DNA of 19,652 nt from a bacterium (GTDB lineage: Bacteria > Patescibacteriota > Patescibacteriia > Patescibacteriales > Patescibacteriaceae): NCBI GenBank assembly GCA_021818075.1, contig JAKAFD010000011.1, positions 1 to 19,652 of the forward strand. Direction: 5' to 3'. A model generated the notes under the pieces. That model did no database searches. It saw only the letters and a list, made by a program, of their open reading frames with translations, and was not told the origin of the DNA. Numbering within the stretch: position 1 is the first letter of the stretch; each line of letters starts with the position of its first letter. Of the stretch, positions 1-5,043 are shown piece after piece. The translations under genes were made by a program, and so were the position numbers.

Positions 1-494
1 TAAGGGAAATTAACCTGGCTGTTTTTGTCGGCCGCTTTGGCGTCGTCGTAAGGAATAGACTGGACAAAACCCATAGTCAGTTCCACTAACTCATCGGCGG
101 TTAATTTATTGGCCGCGGCTTGCTGTTGTAATTGGCCGGTGATGGAGCTTATAGTCTGGTCGGCCGGCCGGGTGGCTAAAAAAATGCCGTAAAAATCATC
201 GCGCCAGTTGGCCGGCGGCTCGCCCTGCGAGCGATAAAAATGAGAGCTGCCGACATAATATTGATAAAGCTCCTGACTTAGAGTTAACTTAATCTGATAA
301 GGCTTACCTTTGTAATGCCAGCTGAAAATTTCCGTTTTAGCCTGGTCGGCCGGCGGCGTTGGCTGCGGCTGGACGGTCTCCACGGTTTTAATCGCCGGCA
401 TCTTAAAAACATTTTTAAACCGCTCGCGGTTAAATAGTATCGCGCCTAAAATTAAAGCTAATATCACCAGCAGTAACCCGGTTTTTCTCCACAT
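1..494 (-). CDS. Membrane-anchored transglutaminase-like protein, 3' end outside window
   Basis: I translated this from the sequence. It starts at ATG 494-492 and stays open to the window edge, giving about 164 residues with the C-terminus missing. Residues 5-20 form one hydrophobic helix after a short basic start, so it is a signal anchor. A proline-rich linker (PQPTPPAD) follows, then a soluble domain. The last part reads MGFVQSIPYD, which resembles the helix preceding the catalytic Cys of transglutaminase-like domains in archaeal and CPR surface proteins (FVQSIPY, then a GDCED-type motif). The catalytic Cys would lie outside the window, so the family call is inference. Only 1 nt separates its ATG from the stop of the upstream AlkD-like gene, so the two are probably co-transcribed. 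Confidence 0.6.
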   Translation of the reverse strand, partial: MWRKTGLLLVILALILGAILFNRERFKNVFKMPAIKTVETVQPQPTPPADQAKTEIFSWHYKGKPYQIKLTLSQELYQYYVGSSHFYRSQGEPPANWRDDFYGIFLATRPADQTISSITGQLQQQAAANKLTADELVELTMGFVQSIPYDDAKAADKNSQVNFP

Positions 495-495
495 A

Positions 496-1200
496 TTATT
501 TCTTCCTTAAATATTTTTGCCGCTCGTGGCCTGATAATTTTTCAATTGAATATCTTAACATGGTGCGGGGCATCCGCGGGGCGTGCTCATTTAAAAATTT
601 TTTCAGGGCCGGTAAATCACGTTTGCCCGCCTCGCGCAGCATCCAACCGGTGGCTTTGTGCATTAAATCGTGGCGGTCGCTTAACAATTTTTTAGCCAAA
701 TCAAAAGTCGGGGTTAATTTTTTTTGCTTGATAAAGGCAAAAGTGGCCAGCATGGCAATACGCCGCTCCCAAAGATTTTTGGACTTGGCTAAGCGCTCCA
801 GCAGTCTCTTGTCCGGATGAACTAAAAGCCAAACGCCCAAAATTTTATCGGCTGATAAATCCACCAAGTCCCAATTATTGATAAACTTGGTTTTGCTTAA
901 ATAAAATTTAACGATTTTTTGTTGGTCGGCCGCCGCGGCCCGCCCAAATTTATCCACCAAAATCAACAAAGCGGTCAAACGATGTTCATGATAAGGACTT
1001 TTCAATAACCTATCAATTTCGGCTAGCGGCAAGCCGGAAAACTTTTTGGCCGCTTGCCTTTGCGCCGGCACGGTAATGCCCAAAAATTTGTCGCCTTCTC
1101 CATAATGGCCCTTGCCGGTTTTGAAAAAACGAGCTGAAGAAATCGCCCTGTCTTTATCGGCTAATTTTTTTAGCTCTCGTTTGACTTCATTAACGGTCAT
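496..1200 (-). CDS. DNA alkylation repair protein, AlkD-like HEAT-repeat glycosylase
   Basis: This 234-residue protein matches the AlkD family, cytoplasmic DNA glycosylases that excise positively charged alkylated bases (3-methyladenine, 7-methylguanine). Family length is about 220-240. Visible hallmarks are NNWDLVD (Trp110, Asp114), matching the Trp and catalytic Asp of Bacillus AlkD; LWERRIAM (Arg146/147), matching its phosphate-contacting Arg; and GWMLREAG (Trp186), matching its second cleft Trp. The MPRTMLRYSIEKL signature lies near the C-terminus (210-222). The body is helical HEAT-like repeat sequence. It probably shares a transcript with the transglutaminase-like gene. An extended -10 (TGGTATAAT, 1211-1219) ends only about 11 nt before the ATG, suggesting a leaderless or very short-leader mRNA. 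Family assignment is firm; exact substrate is not testable here. Confidence 0.9.
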   Translation of the reverse strand: MTVNEVKRELKKLADKDRAISSARFFKTGKGHYGEGDKFLGITVPAQRQAAKKFSGLPLAEIDRLLKSPYHEHRLTALLILVDKFGRAAAADQQKIVKFYLSKTKFINNWDLVDLSADKILGVWLLVHPDKRLLERLAKSKNLWERRIAMLATFAFIKQKKLTPTFDLAKKLLSDRHDLMHKATGWMLREAGKRDLPALKKFLNEHAPRMPRTMLRYSIEKLSGHERQKYLRKK

Positions 1201-1209
1201 AGTTAAGAT
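1181..1209 (+). promoter_or_regulatory. Putative promoter of tRNA-Gly
   Basis: TTGACT (1181-1186), a 17-bp spacer and TAAGAT (1204-1209) lie 19 nt upstream of the tRNA. The -35 matches 5 of 6 consensus positions and the -10 matches 4 of 6. It overlaps the first codons of the divergent alkD-like gene. Pattern-based call only. Confidence 0.4.
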
Positions 1210-1210
1210 A

Positions 1211-1219
1211 ATTATACCA
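1211..1219 (-). promoter_or_regulatory. Putative extended -10 promoter of the alkD-like gene
   Basis: On the minus strand this reads TGGTATAAT, a perfect extended -10 (TGnTATAAT), with no good -35. Transcription would start near 1204, about 4 nt before the ATG of the alkD-like gene, so the message would be nearly leaderless. It lies back to back with the tRNA-Gly promoter. Confidence 0.45.
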
Positions 1220-1228
1220 TAAATAACT

Positions 1229-1303
1229 GCGGGTATCGTATAGTGGTTATTATGTCAGCTTCCCAAGCTGAAGATGGCGGTTCGATTCCGCTTACCCGCT
1301 CCA
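1229..1303 (+). tRNA. tRNA-Gly, anticodon CCC, CCA encoded
   Basis: The acceptor stem GCGGGTA pairs fully with TACCCGC. The anticodon stem TCAGC/GCTGA encloses the loop TTCCCAA, so the anticodon is CCC (reads GGG). The T arm is GGCGG-TTCGATT-CCGCT. The discriminator is U, as expected for bacterial tRNA-Gly, and is followed by genomic CCA (1301-1303). It is the only plus-strand gene in the window and the only tRNA here with encoded CCA. Confidence 0.95.
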
Positions 1304-1337
1304 AAAATAAAAACCCCGGACAAGGGGTTTTTATTTT
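1304..1337. terminator. Bidirectional Rho-independent terminator
   Basis: A perfect 14-bp inverted repeat (1304-1317 with 1324-1337) has a CCCC/GGGG core, a 6-nt loop GGACAA, and A-runs on one side and T-runs on the other. It starts directly after the CCA of tRNA-Gly and ends 6 nt from the cupin stop codon, so it can stop transcripts from both directions. Confidence 0.85.
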
Positions 1338-1343
1338 ATCTTT

Positions 1344-1727
1344 TTAAGCTTGGTAGTGGTCTTCCGTATCGGCCAAAGCGTCGGCTTTGGTGGCGTGCAC
1401 CGTACCGTCGCGGTGCTCCGGCGGCGCATAAATGGTGTAGAGTTTGAGTTTGGCGTCAGCCGAAGTGTTGATGACATTGTGCTTGGCGCCGGCCGGCACA
1501 ACAATTGCCCAGCCATCAGAAATTTCGGTCTCCACGCCGTCTAACACCGCTTTACCGGTGCCGGCTTCCACGCGGATGAATTGGTCCAAAGTATGAACCT
1601 CTTCGCCGATTTCTTCGCCGGGCAGCAAACTCATCAGCACCAGCTGGCAATTCTTTGCCGTAAAGAGCACCTGGCGAAAATTGTCATTGGCCAAAGTCTG
1701 CTTCTCCAAATTATTAATGTAAGCCAT
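1344..1727 (-). CDS. Small single-domain cupin protein
   Basis: This 127-residue protein is a single cupin beta-barrel. Cupin motif 1 is seen at PGEEIGEEVHTLDQFIRVEAGTG (residues 36-58), with His45, Gln49 and Glu53 spaced as metal ligands. Motif 2 is VPAGAKHNVINT (78-89) with His83. The second His of the classical HxH is absent, a common variant in this group, where Gln or Glu takes its place. The protein is probably cytoplasmic and metal-binding; its substrate is unknown. It follows three tRNA genes on the same strand with only an AT-rich 23-nt gap and no clear promoter, so it may be read from the pcnB-tRNA transcript. It ends at the terminator 1304-1337. Confidence 0.85.
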   Translation of the reverse strand: MAYINNLEKQTLANDNFRQVLFTAKNCQLVLMSLLPGEEIGEEVHTLDQFIRVEAGTGKAVLDGVETEISDGWAIVVPAGAKHNVINTSADAKLKLYTIYAPPEHRDGTVHATKADALADTEDHYQA

Positions 1728-1750
1728 ATATTTAAATTAAATTAATTATG

Positions 1751-1821
1751 TCGGGCTGCCGAGAATCGAACTCGGGTTACACGCACCCGAAGCGTGCGTA
1801 ATACCATTATACCACAGCCCG
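1751..1821 (-). tRNA. tRNA-Pro, anticodon CGG, CCA not encoded
   Basis: The acceptor CGGGCTG pairs with CAGCCCG. The anticodon stem is CACGC/GCGTG with loop TTCGGGT, anticodon CGG (reads CCG). The T arm is CCGAG-TTCGATT-CTCGG. The C1:G72 pair and A73 fit bacterial tRNA-Pro identity. The 3' flank after the discriminator is CAT, so CCA must be added after transcription. Confidence 0.94.
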
Positions 1822-1845
1822 TTATTTAATTGTTATCTAACCCTG

Positions 1846-1916
1846 TCGGGCTGCGCGGAATCGAACCGCGGCTACATGCACCCCATGCACGCGTACTGCC
1901 ACTATACTACAACCCG
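1846..1916 (-). tRNA. tRNA-Pro, anticodon GGG, CCA not encoded
   Basis: The acceptor CGGGTTG pairs with CAGCCCG (one G:U). The anticodon stem is CGTGC/GCATG with loop ATGGGGT, anticodon GGG (reads CCC and CCU). The T arm is CGCGG-TTCGATT-CCGCG. C1:G72 and A73 are present. It shares most of its acceptor and D arm with the neighbouring tRNA-Pro(CGG), suggesting an old tandem duplication. CCA is not encoded. Confidence 0.94.
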
Positions 1917-1921
1917 CCCGG

Positions 1922-1992
1922 TGGACCTAGGCGGAATCGAACCGCCGCCTATGCAATGCGAATGCATCGTTCTACCACTATACTATAGGCCC
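1922..1992 (-). tRNA. tRNA-Ala, anticodon CGC, CCA not encoded
   Basis: The acceptor GGGCCTA pairs with TAGGTCC and contains the G3:U70 wobble that defines alanine identity. The anticodon stem ATGCA/TGCAT encloses TTCGCAT, anticodon CGC (reads GCG). The T arm is GGCGG-TTCGATT-CCGCC. After discriminator A73 the genome reads CCG, so CCA is incomplete. The 5' end lies 6 nt past the pcnB stop codon, and only 5 nt separate the 3' end from tRNA-Pro(GGG). Confidence 0.95.
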
Positions 1993-1998
1993 TCTTCT

Positions 1999-3492
1999 TT
2001 ATGCCACGCGGTGGCTTTTTTTAATTTCCTCATCCTCCGCCTCCCGCTTTTCGGCAATAACAGATTTAGCTTTTTCTCGCAGTTCTGTCAAGTCCAGTTT
2101 ATTTAATTCTTGCGCTTGCTGGCTTAAAAATTCCTTGGTGTTCAGCTTGGGATTTTCAATCACTTCCGACAATAGCACATCCAAAATCGCGCCGATTTTC
2201 GGGCCCGGTTCCAATTTTAATTCAGCCATCAAATCGCTGCCGTTGATTTTTAACATTTTAACCGACACCGGGTCGTGGCGGACCTTATCCAGCATATACT
2301 GAAAATGCCGCAATTTGTACGGCACGGCTTTGGGCGTGCCCGAACCTAGGCGGTCGGCAATCCGCAAGTCAATCAAATCGCGCAAATTCTCCTCGCCCAC
2401 TTTGGCAATCAAGCGCCGCACGCTGGCAGCGGTCACCTCGCCGACATTGTAATAAAACATATGATTGGCGACAAGCGTCACCACCTTGTCAATATCAGCC
2501 GTGGCAAAATGCAGGCGCGTCATAATTTTACGGGTCATTTTCGCGCCGACCCAATCATGATTGTAAAAAGTGTTTTCGCCGTTAATAACTTTACGGGTGG
2601 TCGGCTTGGCAATGTCATGCAAGAGCGCCGCCAAGCGCACCCGCCAATCGGCATTGGGGCAATTTTTTAAAGCTAAAATGCTGTGGTCGTAAACCGTGTA
2701 AATATGGTGGCCTTTTTGCTCCATGCCGACGCCGGCCAAAAGTTCGGGAATAATGTATTGCAGCAATTTGGTTTCTTCCAGTTTGACCAAGCCGCGATAA
2801 GCTTGAGCCGAGCTTAAAATTTTAACCAGCTCGTCGCGGATTCTTTCGTTGGCGATAAATTTCAGGCCGCCGGCCAGTTTCACTATCGCCCGCTCGGTTT
2901 TCGGTTCCAATTTAAAATCCAGCTGGCAAGCCAAACGCACCGCCCGCATTAAACGCAGGGCGTCTTCTTTGAAGCGTTCGCTCGGCTCGCCCACGGCGCG
3001 GATAATTTTTTGCTTGATGTCTTTCTCGCCGCCGAAATAATCTACCAATTCCCAGGCTTCGTTATCCAGCTCAATAATTTTATTAAATTTATCGGCGATA
3101 AATTTCCGGTCGCCCAAAGGCGCGGCCGCCAGCGCGTTAATGGTAAAGTCGCGGCGCGCCAAATCTTTTTCCAGCTTATCCTCAAAACGCACTTCGTCCG
3201 GATGGCGCCGGTCGGCATAGCCTTGTTCGCTGCGATAAGTCGTCACTTCCACCACCTCCTCGGTTTCGCCGGCGTCATTCTTTACTTTAACCAAAACCGT
3301 GCCAAAAATATTTTCATACTTGGCATCAGGCCAAATTTTTATCACCTCATCCGGTCGGGCGTTCGTGGCAATATCCCAGTCAGCCGGCTGCCGGTTCATC
3401 AGCAAGTCGCGCACGCAGCCGCCCACCACCCATGATTCATAATTGGCGTTGTTGAGTTTTTTTATAATATCTGTAACAAAAACGGGAACCAT
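1999..3492 (-). CDS. CCA tRNA nucleotidyltransferase / poly(A) polymerase family with HD domain
   Basis: This is a class II nucleotidyltransferase that adds or repairs the 3' CCA of tRNA; poly(A) polymerase activity cannot be excluded. Residue numbers below count from the TTG at 3498, two codons upstream. Motif A is GGCVRD (26-31) followed by the metal-binding DWD (Asp40, Asp42). RRDFTINAL (115-123) is motif B, and EDALRLMRAVR (178-188) is the EDxxR nucleotide-templating motif. An HD phosphohydrolase-like domain follows (His271, His294-Asp295, His314, His346). I prefer ATG 3492-3490 (MVPVF, 497 residues) over TTG 3498; the AAGGAG upstream is poorly spaced for either. The gene runs directly into three tRNA genes that lack CCA, so it may share a transcript with its own substrates. 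The C-terminus is charged and coiled-coil-like. Confidence 0.88.
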   Translation of the reverse strand: MVPVFVTDIIKKLNNANYESWVVGGCVRDLLMNRQPADWDIATNARPDEVIKIWPDAKYENIFGTVLVKVKNDAGETEEVVEVTTYRSEQGYADRRHPDEVRFEDKLEKDLARRDFTINALAAAPLGDRKFIADKFNKIIELDNEAWELVDYFGGEKDIKQKIIRAVGEPSERFKEDALRLMRAVRLACQLDFKLEPKTERAIVKLAGGLKFIANERIRDELVKILSSAQAYRGLVKLEETKLLQYIIPELLAGVGMEQKGHHIYTVYDHSILALKNCPNADWRVRLAALLHDIAKPTTRKVINGENTFYNHDWVGAKMTRKIMTRLHFATADIDKVVTLVANHMFYYNVGEVTAASVRRLIAKVGEENLRDLIDLRIADRLGSGTPKAVPYKLRHFQYMLDKVRHDPVSVKMLKINGSDLMAELKLEPGPKIGAILDVLLSEVIENPKLNTKEFLSQQAQELNKLDLTELREKAKSVIAEKREAEDEEIKKSHRVA

Positions 3493-3506
3493 ATTCAATT
3501 TAAAGA

Positions 3507-3836
3507 TTAGTTCTCCTTGAAAAACCTACTATATAATACCCGGTTAAAGTTTACAACCCTATTTTTACTATCTATCCTAAGGCCCTCTTGGCGTAAAATT
3601 CGGGCCTTTTTGGCCGTTCCGTCGGCATAGCCCCCTAGTTGACCGGTACTCCTAACCACGCGATGACATGGCACGCGTGGCGCGTGAGGATTGCGATTAA
3701 GGGCATTACCAACTGCTCGGCTGGCTTTAGGCTGGCCGAGAGCTTTGGCCAAAGCGCCATAAGTCGTAACGCGACCGCGCGGAATTTGCGCCGTTAGCCG
3801 CCATACTCGCTCATTAAAACTTAAAACCGGTTTCAT
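3507..3836 (-). CDS. Single-domain O6-alkylguanine-DNA methyltransferase (MGMT/Ogt fold)
   Basis: This 109-residue protein corresponds to the C-terminal DNA-binding and active-site domain of Ogt/MGMT, without the N-terminal RNase H-like domain. It has YGALAKALGQPKASRAVGNALNRNP (26-50), which includes the recognition helix, and PCHRVV (56-61) with the alkyl-acceptor Cys57. Because the Cys is present and not Trp, it should be a true suicide methyltransferase and not a catalytically dead Atl protein. LGGYADG (67-73) also fits the family. Its ATG overlaps the TGA of the upstream membrane-protein gene (ATGA), indicating translational coupling. Together with the AlkD-like gene it gives the window two direct alkylation-repair functions. 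Confidence 0.9.
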   Translation of the reverse strand: MKPVLSFNERVWRLTAQIPRGRVTTYGALAKALGQPKASRAVGNALNRNPHAPRVPCHRVVRSTGQLGGYADGTAKKARILRQEGLRIDSKNRVVNFNRVLYSRFFKEN

Positions 3837-4120
3837 TTGTTTAAGTCGCGCAGTAAGCTGTTAACCGTGCCGCTAGTCTGTAATAATTCCTGATAAGGCC
3901 CTACCATATTTTTCACGAGTGGCGGCAGAAAAATAATGCCGGCGATAATCGGCCCGATAATCAAAATCAGCCAAATGACCGCGCTAATGCTCGCCATTAA
4001 AATATAACGGCTGACTTTTTTAGTCAGCTTGGACAAATCTTCCTGGATAGCGGCGGTTTGTTCCAAGATGGTTTGCAATTTGTCGTCTTGATTCATAGAT
4101 GCGGAATTTTTGTTAGCCAT
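3833..4120 (-). CDS. Small membrane protein of unknown function
   Basis: I do not recognise this 95-residue protein. Residues 10-37 are a charged, heptad-like amphipathic stretch (QDDKLQTILEQ...SKLTKKV) that could form a coiled coil. A long hydrophobic segment follows (about 39-69, with a central GP that may kink it or make a hairpin), then an amphipathic tail ending SLLRDLNK. The topology suggests a small inner-membrane protein that oligomerises through its N-terminus. It sits 8 nt downstream of nrdG and overlaps the MGMT start by 4 nt, so it is a middle gene of an operon. Nothing in the sequence ties it functionally to either neighbour. Confidence 0.75.
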   Translation of the reverse strand: MANKNSASMNQDDKLQTILEQTAAIQEDLSKLTKKVSRYILMASISAVIWLILIIGPIIAGIIFLPPLVKNMVGPYQELLQTSGTVNSLLRDLNK

Positions 4121-4128
4121 AAATATTT

Positions 4129-4848
4129 TTAATATTCACGATAAACGCAATTACCGGCAATAGCCGCGGCCGTCTTGGCCAATTCTCGCATTTCTTTATG
4201 GCTGTAGCTCTTGGCGCCCTGAAAGCCCGGGTCAACTAAATCTTTGTGGCTTTCAAATTTTTGCAAATACCAAGCGCGCGCGCCCTTGAGCTGGCCCGCC
4301 AAAGCCGTGATATCGCCCGGCGTCAGTAAAGCGGGCGCCACCGTAGTACGAAATTCGTACGGCAAACCGGAGTTCATTATTATTTTAACACTTTTTTTAA
4401 CTTTACTTAAATCAAGTTTCACTCCGACCACATTGGCGTATTTGTCCCACGGCGCTTTAACATCCATGGCCAGATAATCAATCAGGCGCTCGTTAATTAG
4501 GTTTTCCAGCATGGCCGGATTGGTGCCGTTGGTGTCCAGCTTAACCAAAAGCCCGAGCGCTTTGATTTTAGCGATAAACTCCGGCAAATCTTGGTGAATC
4601 GTCGGTTCGCCGCCGGTGATGACCACGGCATCCAGTTTGCCAACTCGCTTAGCGAGAAACGCAAAAAGACTGTCTTCGCTAATTAAAGACAGTACTTTTT
4701 GTTTTATATTAGTCTTGCTTTGGGGCAAGACAAGCATGGGATTATAACAGAAATGGCAACGGAAATTACAGCCTTGGGTGAAAATGATGGCCGCCACCTG
4801 GCCCGGATAATCCAACAAGCTCAACTTTTCCAAGCCGCCAACAAACAT
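4129..4848 (-). CDS. nrdG: Anaerobic ribonucleotide reductase activating protein (radical SAM)
   Basis: This 239-residue radical SAM enzyme is the class III RNR activase. It cleaves S-adenosylmethionine to generate the glycyl radical on NrdD. The [4Fe-4S] motif CNFRCHFC (Cys27, Cys31, Cys34, CX3CX2C) follows the typical LSLLDYPG start of this subfamily. GGEPT (79-83) is the SAM-binding motif, and KLDTNG (103-108) and DYLAMDVKAP (129-138) are conserved strands. It is longer than the E. coli type (about 154 residues) and matches the longer group often paired with nrdD in anaerobes. It lies 10 nt downstream of the small ORF carrying the NrdD glycyl-radical tail, so activator and target site are adjacent in one transcript. 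Confidence 0.92.
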   Translation of the reverse strand: MFVGGLEKLSLLDYPGQVAAIIFTQGCNFRCHFCYNPMLVLPQSKTNIKQKVLSLISEDSLFAFLAKRVGKLDAVVITGGEPTIHQDLPEFIAKIKALGLLVKLDTNGTNPAMLENLINERLIDYLAMDVKAPWDKYANVVGVKLDLSKVKKSVKIIMNSGLPYEFRTTVAPALLTPGDITALAGQLKGARAWYLQKFESHKDLVDPGFQGAKSYSHKEMRELAKTAAAIAGNCVYREY

Positions 4849-4858
4849 CGGTTTAATT

Positions 4859-5023
4859 TTATTCCTGGTTGTTGCTGGCGCAAGCTTCGTATGTCAAACG
4901 ATCTTTAAATTCCGAGCGCTTACCTTTATTCCAGTTCTGGACCGGCGAATACCAGCCGACCACTCGCGAATAAACAATGCACTCTTGCCGCTTGAGTTGA
5001 ATTGGACTCATATTATTTTTCAT
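4859..5023 (-). CDS. Detached glycyl-radical C-terminal segment of NrdD (small ORF)
   Basis: Reading the minus strand from ATG 5023 gives 54 residues ending at TAA 4861-4859; an internal in-frame ATG at 5011 would give 50. The core, YSRVVGWYSPVQNWNKGKRS (18-37), followed by EFKDR, is the glycyl-radical segment that normally ends class III NrdD proteins: Arg-Val-x-Gly, with Gly23 as the presumed radical site, then the PVQxWNKGK tail. The 686-residue nrdD product upstream stops soon after its zinc site and has no such Gly motif, so this ORF appears to supply it in trans. It sits 20 nt after the nrdD stop, in another reading frame, and 10 nt before nrdG. No Shine-Dalgarno sequence is evident. 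Confidence 0.85.
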   Translation of the reverse strand: MKNNMSPIQLKRQECIVYSRVVGWYSPVQNWNKGKRSEFKDRLTYEACASNNQE

Positions 5024-5043
5024 TAATTATTATGTTTTAAAAT

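Noticed and set aside
3496..3498. TTG start for the nucleotidyltransferase gene
   Set aside because: An ATG two codons downstream is the more likely start; the nearby AAGGAG is part of the upstream coding end and is badly spaced for both.
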